Shown: positions 15,918-25,077, numbered from the stretch's first letter. The stretch is 64,000 bases of DNA from SG8-41 sp963802355 (GCA_963802355.1 CAWDIV010000026.1:310001-374000), one strand, 5' to 3'. Translations and numbers: made by a program. Notes: generated from the sequence alone by a model not told the origin.

Positions 15918-17591
15918 TCACATGGAAGCAGCGATCCTTTCCGCCACCATGATCGTCGGGATATTCGTATTTCCTGACATGACGTTGGGCATGATGGCGG
16001 CATCAACCACACGCAAACCGGGGATGCCGTGCACGCGTCCCTGCGTGTCGACGACGGCATGCTGATCTTCCGCCGGCCCCATCCGGCATGTCCCCGTTGG
16101 ATGGAACACGCCTCCCACGTTTTCCCGGATGTGCTCTGCAAGTTGTTCCGTGTCGGAAGCGAGGGCTTTCAGATCGACGCGCTCGCCGGTGAGCGCGCCC
16201 AGAACCAGATCGTTCATGCCTGGCACGGCGTCGAGGAGGAAAGAGATGAAAGAGCTCTTTACCGCGTTGCTCCTGCTTTTTTCATTGAGGCGGCGGAGGT
16301 GATCGGTCAAGCGGACGGGAAACGCGAGGCCGGACAGGGCGCGCACCCGCTCGAAGGAAACGAGCTCCACCGCGCGGACATATACCTGCATCATTCGCCG
16401 TAAGTCCGCTTCCTCGGCGAGGAAGTTGAATTCGATACCGGGCGGAAGGCGCGGATCCGCAGAAACGAGCGATACCCGCCCCTTGGAGAGCGGCCGCAGC
16501 AGGGTAGGCGCGATGTTGCCTATCTGCCGCCCCAGGGCGCTCCATGACGTCTTGTTCTGGACGTTGATGTAGAGATCGCTGGGCGCGCAGCCGTCGAGTC
16601 CCGACGAATAGCGGACGGCAATCGTTGGAACGGTGCGCAGCTCTTTCGACTGCCGCGCTTGACGCCGAAGGTGCAGTCCGATGAACAGGACCGGATGGTT
16701 CTGCAGGTTGGCGCCTACGCCGGGCAAATCCGCAACTACCCGGATGCCGAGCTCGCGCAGTTCCTCCGCGGGACCGATCCCGGCCCGCATCAGCATGGCG
16801 GGAGAAAAAATGGCGCCGGCGGAGAGGATGATCTCCTTTCCGTGAAATTCCAGCTCTTGACCCCCGATCACTGCCTTTATGCCCGTGGCGCGGCGTCCAT
16901 CGAAGAGTATTTGCGTGACAGTGGCGCGCGTCGTTATCGTCAGGTTGTTGCGGCGACGGGCCTCGGTGCCGAGATAGCAGATCGCGCTGGAAGCTCGTGA
17001 TTGCAAGGTATTGCTGATCGGCAACGCCCCGTAGCCGTCGCGGAAGTCGGCATTCATGTCCGCGATGAAGGGGAGCGCGCGCGCGCGGGAGAAGTCCTCC
17101 ACGGCGCGTGCGAGCGAAGGCCAGGATCCACGATCCACGCGCCGGATCGGCACGGGACCCGTATCGCCATGCAGATCGCCCCTGAAGTCGCGGTCGGTTT
17201 CGAGCTTGCAGAAATAAGGCAGTACGTCCGTCCAGCCCCAACCTTTGGCGCCGCTCCGCTCCCAGTCGTCATAGTCGGCCGGCGTTCCGCGCAGAGCGAT
17301 CATGCCCATGACCGATCCGCCGCCTCCGAAGATGCGTGCCTGGGGCAGGCCTGTTTCACGCGAATTCCCGCGGTTGCGCCAGTGCGCTTTGAGCTCCGGC
17401 CAGAAATACGACCTGTTGAAGTATGACGCCGGGTACACGTTGACGATATCGGCAGGCTCGGCGCCCGGTGGCGTATCCGCGCCGGCTTCCAGCAGCAGCA
17501 CGGAGTTCGCCGAGCGCTCGCTCAGGCGGTTCGCCAGCACGCATCCGGACGCGCCCGCGCCGACCACGACATAGTCGAAATGCACCGGCAT
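15918..17591 (-). CDS. GMC-family FAD oxidoreductase (choline/alcohol dehydrogenase-like)
   Basis: A 557-residue GMC enzyme with FDYVVVGAGASGCVLANRLS at the N-terminus, GLPQARIFGGGGSVMGMIALRG (GMC signature 1), AGAIFSPAMLMRAGIGP (signature 2) and the C-terminal active-site segment FHPTGTCRMG with the catalytic His, then NTNIPTIMVAER. It oxidises an alcohol group and probably passes electrons to a quinone or an acceptor protein; the substrate is unknown. It is complete and starts at ATG 17591. Divergent from the aldo-keto reductase, with a period-10 inverted repeat between. Confidence 0.92.
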   Translation of the reverse strand: MPVHFDYVVVGAGASGCVLANRLSERSANSVLLLEAGADTPPGAEPADIVNVYPASYFNRSYFWPELKAHWRNRGNSRETGLPQARIFGGGGSVMGMIALRGTPADYDDWERSGAKGWGWTDVLPYFCKLETDRDFRGDLHGDTGPVPIRRVDRGSWPSLARAVEDFSRARALPFIADMNADFRDGYGALPISNTLQSRASSAICYLGTEARRRNNLTITTRATVTQILFDGRRATGIKAVIGGQELEFHGKEIILSAGAIFSPAMLMRAGIGPAEELRELGIRVVADLPGVGANLQNHPVLFIGLHLRRQARQSKELRTVPTIAVRYSSGLDGCAPSDLYINVQNKTSWSALGRQIGNIAPTLLRPLSKGRVSLVSADPRLPPGIEFNFLAEEADLRRMMQVYVRAVELVSFERVRALSGLAFPVRLTDHLRRLNEKSRSNAVKSSFISFLLDAVPGMNDLVLGALTGERVDLKALASDTEQLAEHIRENVGGVFHPTGTCRMGPAEDQHAVVDTQGRVHGIPGLRVVDAAIMPNVMSGNTNIPTIMVAERIAASM

Positions 17592-17724
17592 GCTGCGTAT
17601 TGTGCCCTGTTACGCGCACGCAATCCGCGGCATGGACTGGGCACTCGTGTGCGCTCAAGACCGGTTGATTACGGTTGGAGGGCCGTGTAGCCTACTCGCC
17701 GATTCGAAAAACGAAGGGACATTT

Positions 17725-17879
17725 GAGCCACAGATAAACACAGATAGACACGGATAACTCGACGGCAAGATCCTGACATCCCAGTCGCGCAGATACGCCG
17801 AGCGCACTGTCTGTTCCGTGCGCAATGCTGTTGTTCAGTCGGGTTTCATCCGTGTTCATCTGTGTGTATCTGTGGCTTG
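17725..17879. repeat. Inverted pair of the period-10 repeat
   Basis: The left arm (17725-17757, GAGCCACAGATAAACACAGA...) and right arm (17843-17879, ending TGTGTGTATCTGTGGCTT) are complementary over about 30 bases with an 85-base loop. They fill the 326-base gap between the divergent GMC and aldo-keto reductase genes; no gene is seen in that gap. Confidence 0.85.
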
Positions 17880-17918
17880 AATGGGGTTTTCTACGCAATC
17901 TCTCGAAAGGATGCCTCC

Positions 17919-18896
17919 ATGCAGCAGCGCACGCTCGGCTCAACCGGTATCAAGGTCTCGACGCTCGGACTCGGATGCAACAATTTCGGGCTGCGCATGG
18001 GCATCGAAGAGTCGCGCGAGGTCATACACAAGGCGCTCGACCTCGGCGTGACGTTTTTCGACACCGCCGACGTTTACGGCAACAAAGGCGGTTCCGAAAC
18101 CGCGCTCGGCAAGTTCCTGGGTCCCCGGCGCAACGATATCTTTCTCGCGTCCAAGTTCGGCAACGCCATGGATGAAGCGGGGACGAAGAAGGGCGGGGCG
18201 CGCACCTACGTCATGTCGGCGGTCGAGGCCAGCCTGACTCGCCTGAAGACCGACCGGATAGACCTCTACCAGATGCACCGCCCGGATCCGAAAACGCCGC
18301 TCGAAGAGACGCTGCGCGCGCTCGACGCTCTCGTGAAACAAGGCAAGATCCGCCATATCGGGTTTTCGCAGCTTGCAGGCTGGGAACTGGCCGACCGGCA
18401 CTGGATGGCGCGGCATCACCGGTTGAGCCCCGTGACTGCGGTCGAGATCGAGTACAGCCTGCTGAACCGCGACCCGGAGCGGGAGCTCGTGCCGGCGATG
18501 CAGGAGTACGGAGTCGGATTGCTGCCGTTCTACCCGCTCGCCAGCGGGTTTCTCACCGGAAAATACAAGAGAGGCGCCCCGATGCCGGAAGGCGCGCGGC
18601 TCACGAAGGGTAAGAGCTACTCCGATCTCTTCATGACCGAGTCCAACTGGAACGTGCTCGAAAAGCTGGAAGCGTTCTGCTCTGCGCGGGGACGCAGCCT
18701 CCTGGAGCTCGCGCTCTCGTGGCTCGCGGCGCAGCCGGTCGTGCTGAGCGTCATTGCCGGCGCGACCGGGGCCGAGCAGGTGGAGCGCAATGCGCAGGCA
18801 ATCGGATGGGCGCTGACCCCCGAGGAACTGGCGGAGATCGACGGCATCACCGGCAAGCCGTCGCCGGCGGGCCGAACCGCGAGGAGAACGTCATGA
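17919..18896 (+). CDS. Aldo/keto reductase
   Basis: A 325-residue (beta/alpha)8 NADPH-dependent oxidoreductase. ATG 17919 follows a GAAAGG site. FDTADVYGN holds the catalytic Asp and Tyr, IFLASKFGN the Lys and LYQMHRPDP the His. The C-terminal QPVVLSVIAGATGAEQVERN binds the cofactor phosphate. The family reduces aldehydes or ketones; this AKR11/12-like member has no obvious specific substrate. The stop overlaps the start of the next gene by four bases (ATGA), so the two are translationally coupled. Confidence 0.92.
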   Translation: MQQRTLGSTGIKVSTLGLGCNNFGLRMGIEESREVIHKALDLGVTFFDTADVYGNKGGSETALGKFLGPRRNDIFLASKFGNAMDEAGTKKGGARTYVMSAVEASLTRLKTDRIDLYQMHRPDPKTPLEETLRALDALVKQGKIRHIGFSQLAGWELADRHWMARHHRLSPVTAVEIEYSLLNRDPERELVPAMQEYGVGLLPFYPLASGFLTGKYKRGAPMPEGARLTKGKSYSDLFMTESNWNVLEKLEAFCSARGRSLLELALSWLAAQPVVLSVIAGATGAEQVERNAQAIGWALTPEELAEIDGITGKPSPAGRTARRTS

Positions 18897-19828
18897 CCAG
18901 GCGCTCCGAGAGGATAGAGCAACTGCGGGCGAAGTACGGCGCGAAAGGCGTCGACAACGCCGCGCGGCTCAATCCGCACGACTTCCCGGATCTGATGGAA
19001 TGGCGCGATGGGATGGACCCGCACTACGCCAGGCTGTGGCTCGACTTCACTTACGGCGGGCTGTTCACGCGCGGTGTTCTCACCGATCGAGTCCGGCTGC
19101 TCGTCGTCATCGGCCAGTTCGTGGCGCAGGACGAAATGGAGCACCTCGGCAGCCACATACGCAGCGCCCTTGCCCATGGCGCGACGCCGCGCGAGGTGCT
19201 GGAGGTCATCCTCCAGGTGTCGGTCTACATTGGCTACCCGAAAGTCGCCCGGGCGGCTCGCATTTTCCAGGAAGTCGTTACGGAGCTGGGGCGCATGGAC
19301 GAGATCACGCAGACGCAGTTGCCGCTCGACGGCCGCGGCGCGGAGCGCTCGCTCGAGCGCGAGCGCTCGACCTGGCGCGTCCCCGACGATCGCTTTCCGC
19401 GACGGGAAGAGCTGATGAAGAAGTACGGCTGGCAGGGCATCAGCGCCGGGCTGCGGCTGCAGCCAACGCACCACGCGCAGGCCGTGGAGCGGCTCGACCG
19501 CCTCGATCAGAACTTCCTCAAGCTCTGGCTCGATTTCATCTATGCCGGGATGTACGTGCGCGGGATCCTCGACGACAAGACGCGGATACTCTGCGTGGTC
19601 GGCGTATGCGTCGCGCTCGACGAGACGGTGCAGGGCGAGAACCACATACGCGCGGCGCTCATGCTCGGCGCGACTCCGCGGGAAGTGCTGGAAGTTGCGC
19701 TCCAATCGACGGCCTACTGCGGCATGCCGCGCTGTCTGAGAGCATCGGCCATCCTGGAGCGCGTGCTGCAGGAACAGGGGCGGCTTACCGAACTGACCGA
19801 GACGCAGCTGCCGCTGCCGGACCAATAG
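18893..19828 (+). CDS. Protein with two carboxymuconolactone decarboxylase-like domains
   Basis: A 311-residue protein containing two homologous CMD domains (about residues 45-125 and 200-280). Each has a LWLDF-x-Y-x-G-x-x-R-G-V/I-L core followed by E-x-H-I-R-x-A-L-x-x-G-A-T-P-R-E-V-L-E-V. CMD proteins include 4-carboxymuconolactone decarboxylase and AhpD-like peroxidases. The CxxC redox pair of AhpD is absent, so a decarboxylase- or lactone-type role is more likely. The overlap with the aldo-keto reductase gene implies a shared pathway, perhaps turnover of an aromatic or lactone intermediate. The internal duplication is in one reading frame. Confidence 0.85.
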   Translation: MTRRSERIEQLRAKYGAKGVDNAARLNPHDFPDLMEWRDGMDPHYARLWLDFTYGGLFTRGVLTDRVRLLVVIGQFVAQDEMEHLGSHIRSALAHGATPREVLEVILQVSVYIGYPKVARAARIFQEVVTELGRMDEITQTQLPLDGRGAERSLERERSTWRVPDDRFPRREELMKKYGWQGISAGLRLQPTHHAQAVERLDRLDQNFLKLWLDFIYAGMYVRGILDDKTRILCVVGVCVALDETVQGENHIRAALMLGATPREVLEVALQSTAYCGMPRCLRASAILERVLQEQGRLTELTETQLPLPDQ

Positions 19829-19835
19829 AAAGACA

Positions 19836-19917
19836 AGGCGAAAGGCGAAAGGCGCCGAAGGGCTAGGCGGAAGACGGAAACGGGGCTAGCGGCTGATTCT
19901 TTCGCCTTTCGCCTTCC
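19836..19917. repeat. AGGCGAA heptamer hairpin
   Basis: Units AGGCGAA-AGGCGAA-AGGCG at 19836-19854 pair with TTCGCCT-TTCGCCT-T at 19901-19916. The loop is about 46 bases. It lies exactly between two convergent genes, so it may act as a bidirectional terminator. The same heptamer unit recurs at 23272. Confidence 0.85.
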
Positions 19918-19919
19918 CA

Positions 19920-20954
19920 TCAATCCGCCGTCAGCCCCTTCTGGCGGACGATTTTTCTCCACTTTTCGATGTCCAACTTGATGAATTCCGCGAATTCCTC
20001 CGGTTGATCTCCGACCGGCGTGAGGCCGAGATCGCGCATGCGCTTGCCGATGTCCGGCCGGTTCAAGGCGGTGAGCGCCGCCCCGCGGAGGGTTGAAATC
20101 ATCTCTTTGGGAGTCTTCGCGGGTACTACGAGGCCGTGCCAGTTGCTGGCCTCGTAGCCCGGGTATCCTGACTCGGCGACCGTGGGATAGTCGGGCAGCA
20201 TGGGCAGGCGCTGGCGCGTTCCCACGGCCAGGCCTCTCAGACGGCCCTCCCGCACGAACGGCAGCGCCGTGGCGATGGGCGAAAAATAAACCGAGACTTC
20301 CCCGGCAATGACGGCGGTCAGCGCAGGCGCGCCGCCCTTGTATGGCACCTCCACGATATTTACGCCAGACACGATCTTGAAGAGCTCGGCGGCCAGAAAA
20401 GTGGAGGTTCCTGCCCCGGCCGAGGAGTAGTTGATCGCGCCCGGTCTTGCCTTCGCCAGCCTGACGAGATCCGCGACCGACTTTGCCGGCAGCGAAGGGT
20501 GCACGACGACCATCAGCGGCGACACATTGGTCTTCGTGACGGGCGCGAAATCGCGCGCGACGTCGTACGCAAGGCTGCGATACAGGCTGACGTTGACGGT
20601 ATGGGATTGCGTGATCTGCAGCACCGTGTAGCCGTCGGCGGGCGCTTTGGCAGCGAGCTCCGCCCCGATATTGCCCCCGGCGCCCGCTCGCACGTCGACG
20701 AAAACCTGTTGACCGAGCGCGTCTGTCATCCCTTGCGCGATCAGGCGGCCAACCACCTCCGAAGCGCCGGTGGTCGGCATGATGTAACGGACCGGCTTTG
20801 CCGGATAGTTTTGCGTGCTCTGCGCTGCGACCTGAACTGCCGCGAGATTCGAGAGCGTGACTACGGAAGCGATGGTCCCAGCACGCAAAACTACCGAGAA
20901 GCACCTAATCGAGTTACCCCCGGGAAACACCCGACACTGCACCCCTTCCCTCAT
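19920..20954 (-). CDS. Bug/TctC tripartite tricarboxylate transporter substrate-binding protein
   Basis: An intact Bug protein of up to 344 residues. The mature part begins at about YPAKPVRYIMPTTGASEVVG, followed by VFVDVRAGAGGNIGAELAAK, APADGYTVLQI, SLAYDVARDFAPVT, EVPYKGGAPALTAVIAG and PTVAESGYPGYEASNW. The P-T-T-G-A-S replaces the usual P-P-G-G-x-x-D loop, so the ligand site is altered. The start at 20954 gives a long N-region before the hydrophobic segment; a nearer start is possible. It lies downstream of the FMN-dependent hydroxy-acid dehydrogenase on the same strand and may bring in its substrate. Confidence 0.88.
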   Translation of the reverse strand: MREGVQCRVFPGGNSIRCFSVVLRAGTIASVVTLSNLAAVQVAAQSTQNYPAKPVRYIMPTTGASEVVGRLIAQGMTDALGQQVFVDVRAGAGGNIGAELAAKAPADGYTVLQITQSHTVNVSLYRSLAYDVARDFAPVTKTNVSPLMVVVHPSLPAKSVADLVRLAKARPGAINYSSAGAGTSTFLAAELFKIVSGVNIVEVPYKGGAPALTAVIAGEVSVYFSPIATALPFVREGRLRGLAVGTRQRLPMLPDYPTVAESGYPGYEASNWHGLVVPAKTPKEMISTLRGAALTALNRPDIGKRMRDLGLTPVGDQPEEFAEFIKLDIEKWRKIVRQKGLTAD

Positions 20955-20969
20955 CCCTAATCCTTCCGA

Positions 20970-21012
20970 CAGTCACGCCGCATCCGTCACGCTTCATCCG
21001 TCACGCCTCATC
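20970..21012 (-). repeat. CGTCACG-CNTCATC heptamer array
   Basis: Alternating 7-nt units CGTCACG and CTTCATC/CCTCATC. The array reaches into the last two codons of the upstream dehydrogenase gene (stop at 21011-21013). The related array is at 41657-41831. Confidence 0.75.
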
Positions 21013-22180
21013 AGATCCCGGCGGGCATGGCGACATACTCGGGGTTGAGGTCGGCGACGGTGTTGCAGCCGATCAGCGCCATCACGCGATCGATCTCATC
21101 GCGATAGATCTGGAGAGCGCGCAACGCGCCCGGTTCGCCTGCGCTCGCCGTTCCATGCAGCGGCGCGCGGCCGACCATCACTGCGTCGGCGCCGAGGGCG
21201 AGTCCCTTGACCACGTCGCTTCCCCGGCGAAATCCGCTATCGACGATCACCGTGATGCGCTTTTTGACGGCAGCGACCACCTGAGGCAGCGTCAGGATCG
21301 GCGGCGGGGAGCTGTCGAGCACCCGTCCGCCGTGGTTGGACAACACCACCGCGTCGGCGCCGCAGTCCGCCGCCAGCACGGCATCACGCGGATGCTGTAT
21401 GCCCTTGACGATGAGCGTGCGCGGCCACAGCTTGCGCAATTCGCGCACGTCGTTCCACGATATCGTGTCATTCAACGCTGTCGATCTTCCCATCGGCAGC
21501 GCGGTAAGCCTGGTCTGCATGTGAGCCGGAAAATTCATGTAGCGCGGCATGCCACTCGCCAGCATGTAGCGGCCGAGCACACCGAGCAGCCAGCGCGGGT
21601 GCATGAGCACGTCCACGACGTTGCGCCGCGTGAATTTGAAGGGAATCGTGAAGCCGTTGCGCAGGTTGTACTCGCGGCCCGGGGCCACCGGCGTATCCAC
21701 CGTGAACACCAGGGCCTCATAGCCGGCATCCCGGGCGCGCATCACCATCTGGTGCGAAAGGGAGCGATCCGGCCACATATAGAACTGGAACCACAAGGTG
21801 CCGCCAGCCTCGGTCGCGACTCTCTCCATCGCCGTCATCGAGCCCGCTGCAAGCGTGTACGGTATTCCGTGCGCAGCCGCCGCGCGCGCCAGCGCGATTT
21901 CGCCTTCGTACCACGCCAGTCCGACCGAGCCGGTGGGCGCGATGATGATCGGCATCTTCTGCGTTTTCCCGAACAGCGATATCTCCTGGCTGCGCTTGGA
22001 GACGTCGACCAGCACGCGGGGTTTAAGCTTGATGCTCTCGAGCGCGATCCGGTTGTCGCGCATCGCGATGTCGTCGTCGTTGCCGCGATCCATAAACTCG
22101 AACAGCCCGTGCGGCAAGCGCCGCCGCGCCGCCTCGCGCAGGTCGGTAGTGTTGTAGAAGCCGAGCGTATCGTCCTTCAT
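21011..22180 (-). CDS. FMN-dependent alpha-hydroxy-acid dehydrogenase (LldD/glycolate oxidase family)
   Basis: A 389-residue enzyme of the FMN-dependent hydroxy-acid dehydrogenase family. It has IIIAPTGSVGLAWYEGE, TLWFQFYMWPDR, LVFTVDTPVAPGREYNLRNG, the Lys in TLIVKGIQ, the active-site His-Gly in VVLSNHGGRVLD, and the phosphate-binding VDSGFRRGSDVVKGLALGAD. It oxidises an (S)-2-hydroxy acid such as lactate or mandelate to the 2-oxo acid. The downstream Bug gene could supply the acid. Start ATG 22180. The 5' region is a nested inverted repeat cluster. Confidence 0.92.
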   Translation of the reverse strand: MKDDTLGFYNTTDLREAARRRLPHGLFEFMDRGNDDDIAMRDNRIALESIKLKPRVLVDVSKRSQEISLFGKTQKMPIIIAPTGSVGLAWYEGEIALARAAAAHGIPYTLAAGSMTAMERVATEAGGTLWFQFYMWPDRSLSHQMVMRARDAGYEALVFTVDTPVAPGREYNLRNGFTIPFKFTRRNVVDVLMHPRWLLGVLGRYMLASGMPRYMNFPAHMQTRLTALPMGRSTALNDTISWNDVRELRKLWPRTLIVKGIQHPRDAVLAADCGADAVVLSNHGGRVLDSSPPPILTLPQVVAAVKKRITVIVDSGFRRGSDVVKGLALGADAVMVGRAPLHGTASAGEPGALRALQIYRDEIDRVMALIGCNTVADLNPEYVAMPAGI

Positions 22181-22211
22181 CTGAAGGCCAACTCAAAAAC
22201 AGAAACGGAGA

Positions 22212-22413
22212 TAGCCACGGATACACACAGATAAACACGGATAAATTCAAGCCCAAAATCCAGAAGCAATTCAGCCACGGAAACACACGGAAGGCACGGA
22301 AGGGTTACAAGAACACAAAAACGAATTTCAAGCTGCTTGTCCTGTCCGTGTATTTCCGTGTGTTTCCGTGGCCAAAATGCTCTTGGTTCTTCATCTGTGT
22401 TTATCTGTGGCTG
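22212..22413. repeat. Nested inverted repeats: ATCTGTG type outside, TTCCGTG type inside
   Basis: The outer pair 22212-22244 / 22390-22413 belongs to the CACAGATAAACACGGAT subtype. The inner pair 22272-22302 / 22344-22374 belongs to the CACGGAAACACACGGAA subtype. The two pairs are concentric, so the whole 200-base gap can fold into one two-stage hairpin. No gene lies here. Confidence 0.85.
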
Positions 22414-22425
22414 GAATCGGGAACA

Positions 22426-23229
22426 CTAATGGCGCGGGATCTTGAGGAGAGTCCTGGCTTCCTCTACCGTCGCCACCTCTCGGCCTAGATGACCCGCGAT
22501 CGCGGCCATGCGCGCCACGTGATCCACATTGTCCCCCAGCACTCCGGGTTGCAGATAAGGCTCGTCCTCGGTGCCGACCCGTACATGCCCGCCCGACAGG
22601 ATCGCCATCGTCTCCAGCATGAGATGCGCGGGCCCGGTCACGCTCGTCGCGTAAAACGTGTCTTTTGGCAGATTGTCCACGCGATGGAGGAATTCGGTCA
22701 TGGTGGGCGGCGACCAGGTGCCTCCGGGACGCCCGAAAAAAAGCGTCATCATGAACGGCGGCTCGATGAGCCCTTTGCCTGCCAGGTCGTCGATAAGCCA
22801 CAGGTCGCCCAGGGCGCATACCTCGAACTCGGGCTTGACGCCATTGTCGCGGCACATCCGCATGAGCTCGGCCAGCTCTGCGCGCGGATGCAGCATCTGC
22901 AGGTCGCGTCCGACAAACACCAGGTTGTGCGCGCCCACCGCCACCGAGATCATGTCGGGATGGTTCTTGATGACCGCGCGCCGCTGCTCCACGCTCTGGG
23001 TGGAAATGCCGTACTGGATCATGATGCCGCAGCGGTCCCGGATCGCCTTGGTGTGCGATTCCCATGCCTTGAAGTCCCCAGGAGGCGCGTGGATATGCGC
23101 TATCGCAGCGCCTGCGCGCCAGGCCGGCTCGACCGACGCCGCCAGGACATCGGACTTGTCGAAGCGCTGGATCCACTCGGGATACATGGAGCAGTCCGTC
23201 GCGCAGTTCGTGATGATGAGTTTTTCCAT
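22426..23229 (-). CDS. Beta-keto acid cleavage enzyme (BKACE, DUF849)
   Basis: A 267-residue protein from ATG 23229. Motifs of the DUF849 family are visible: EPAWRAGAAIAHIHAP (metal-binding His-x-His), QYGISTQSVEQRR, PEFEVCALGDLW, TFYATSVTGPAHL and HVRVGTEDEPYLQPG. BKACE enzymes use Zn2+ and an acyl-CoA to split beta-keto acids into acetoacetate and a new CoA ester (Kce-like). The substrate of this member is unknown. It is upstream of the hydroxy-acid dehydrogenase on the same strand but separated by the nested repeat. Confidence 0.9.
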   Translation of the reverse strand: MEKLIITNCATDCSMYPEWIQRFDKSDVLAASVEPAWRAGAAIAHIHAPPGDFKAWESHTKAIRDRCGIMIQYGISTQSVEQRRAVIKNHPDMISVAVGAHNLVFVGRDLQMLHPRAELAELMRMCRDNGVKPEFEVCALGDLWLIDDLAGKGLIEPPFMMTLFFGRPGGTWSPPTMTEFLHRVDNLPKDTFYATSVTGPAHLMLETMAILSGGHVRVGTEDEPYLQPGVLGDNVDHVARMAAIAGHLGREVATVEEARTLLKIPRH

Positions 23230-23494
23230 GGCCGATGGCCGGCACTTTGCGTGCCGGCCATAATATAGAAGCAAGGCGAAAGGCGAAAGGCGAAAGGGAA
23301 CCCTTGCATCGCCAGAAAATCCATCACCCATCACCCAACGGCGGCCTCCCAAAGGGGACCGCGAGATTTCAGGTAGAGTTGTCGGCCGCCCTGCGCGCCA
23401 CCGGGGGTCACATCCCCGAACAAGTTCGGGGCCCCTGTTCCGCCCCTCGACGCGCTCCCATCACCCATCACGCTCCTTCCTGGTGAGCGCGTGG
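23230..23494. repeat. Mixed heptamer repeats between BKACE and CPBP genes
   Basis: Three AGGCGAA units (23272-23298) are followed by CCATCAC-CCATCAC pieces at 23322-23337 and again at 23459-23473. Between these lies a GC-rich stretch with no recognisable gene. Two unrelated heptamer families therefore meet in one gap. Confidence 0.65.
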
Positions 23495-24310
23495 TCAGGT
23501 GGTTCCACCCACCGCCGCGACGAAGAAGACGACGTGCAGCGCTGCATGGGCCACCATCGCGGACTCGAGCGTGTAGCGCCAGAAAAGCCAGCCGAAAAGC
23601 ACTCCGGCGGCGGTATTCAACAACAGCACGCGGGCGATCACAACCTCCGTCAATGGCGCGACTATCGCGGCCGAGGGAAGGTGAGCGAGCGCGAATACCA
23701 CCGCGGCCACGCAGATCGACGACCAATAGAACAGCGCGGGCGCGGGCTCGACGACGGCATTCCGACCGGCACCCATCCACCGCCGCAACAAGCTGAAGAG
23801 AAAAATCATCAGGGACATGACTCCCCAGCGCGTCACAATCTCCTCGGTGGCGCCGCCGAAGAACACTCCGATCAGCAGAGAATCGACCGGGGCGTGCGCT
23901 AGCTTCCTGGCGCTGGCGCTGGCGAAGAATTCCGGTATCAGGGCGCTGAACAGCAGGCGATCAGCTGCAATGCACGCCGCGCCGGCCAGTATCCCCGTTC
24001 CGAAAGACGTGAGCAGGCTCGACCTGAATTTATCCCAGCCGCTCCCGTGTGCGATGGCCGAGACCAGTCCGAATCGATGGGCAAGCAGAGCACCAGCGGC
24101 CGCAGACACGAAGAGCGCCAATGCGGGCTGCACGAGCGACGCCGCAATCAACAGTATCCACCGGGACCGGGGAGGTGGTGCCTCGATATGGAGACCTTCG
24201 ACTACGCGGAGGGCGTCGATGCCGACCACGACGATTCCAACGAAGCCGATAGCGAGCAGGGGCACGAACCTGCGCCAGAAACACGCAGCCTTTCGGTTCA
24301 TGCGGGGCAT
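23495..24310 (-). CDS. CPBP family intramembrane metalloprotease
   Basis: A 271-residue multi-pass membrane protein of the CAAX protease/bacteriocin-processing (CPBP, Abi) family. Motif 1 is FGGATEEIVTRWG (the E-E-x-x-x-R), motif 2 FALAHLPSA (F-x-x-x-H), and the C-terminal VAHAALHVVFF holds the last His. About seven hydrophobic segments are predicted. Bacterial members are implicated in bacteriocin self-immunity or processing of prenylated or membrane peptides; the role here is not clear. Start ATG 24310 or the next Met at 24298. Confidence 0.85.
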   Translation of the reverse strand: MPRMNRKAACFWRRFVPLLAIGFVGIVVVGIDALRVVEGLHIEAPPPRSRWILLIAASLVQPALALFVSAAAGALLAHRFGLVSAIAHGSGWDKFRSSLLTSFGTGILAGAACIAADRLLFSALIPEFFASASARKLAHAPVDSLLIGVFFGGATEEIVTRWGVMSLMIFLFSLLRRWMGAGRNAVVEPAPALFYWSSICVAAVVFALAHLPSAAIVAPLTEVVIARVLLLNTAAGVLFGWLFWRYTLESAMVAHAALHVVFFVAAVGGTT

Positions 24311-24390
24311 CAGTCCCGCATCACTCTGCAGGCAAAGACTGCGCTGCCGTGGCCAGTCGCGTCGTTGAACTACGGGTCAAGCCGGCGCCG

Positions 24391-24861
24391 CTATTTTTTC
24401 CTGGGATCATCCGCGGGGTTGACGTACGTGACGCCCCACGGACCGGTTCCACTGAGCTGAACGATGACCTCCTCCTTGTTCCATGCGAAATGATTGGTCT
24501 TTGGCTGCAAGATCATCATGCTGCCCGGAGACAAGGACATCGACTTCTGTCTATCCAGCTTGTCGCCCACGCCCATGTTGAAAGTTCCGGATAGCACCGT
24601 CACCCGCTCGACGGCAGGATGCCAGTGCGCAGGAATTTGATAGTTGGCCGGGAATTTCAACCGAAACGTAAAGGGAACGGCCTCGCTTATCGGACCTTCA
24701 ATAACGGCGATCTTTGCTCCCGGCGGCAACGATGGAACATCCTCCCATTTCAGATCGTTCGGCGAGATCATTTTGTGACCGCTCGATTGAGCCCAGCTTC
24801 CGGTCACCCCTGCAAAGAAGGCCATGACTACGGCGAAGGCAATGTACAGACTGGATTTCAT
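24391..24861 (-). CDS. Exported cupin-domain protein
   Basis: A 156-residue protein. ATG 24861 is chosen because an AAAGGAG site lies nine bases upstream; a GTG three codons earlier is in the ribosome binding site. A Sec signal (residues 1-24, ending SWAQ) is followed by a single cupin domain with IPAHWHPAVERVTVLSGTF, which holds the His-x-His...Glu metal ligands, and TNHFAWNK with the last His. It is a small periplasmic cupin of unknown substrate, similar to those often labelled as DUF4437-like. Confidence 0.85.
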   Translation of the reverse strand: MKSSLYIAFAVVMAFFAGVTGSWAQSSGHKMISPNDLKWEDVPSLPPGAKIAVIEGPISEAVPFTFRLKFPANYQIPAHWHPAVERVTVLSGTFNMGVGDKLDRQKSMSLSPGSMMILQPKTNHFAWNKEEVIVQLSGTGPWGVTYVNPADDPRKK

Positions 24862-25041
24862 GGCGTGCACTCCTTTCGTTCAACGCACGAGGGACCAGGC
24901 AGAGGATTCGGCGAGCACTGGTCCCATGGATGCTGGCCTGACAGATGTAGCTTGTACTAGATGATGCGTTCAGTATTTTGCGCGTGAGGTGGTGGCGGCT
25001 CAACCGAAATGGATGGCACGCACACCGTTTCTGGCCCTTAT

Positions 25042-25077
25042 TATCACTTCATCACTTAACTCATCACCCATCACCCA

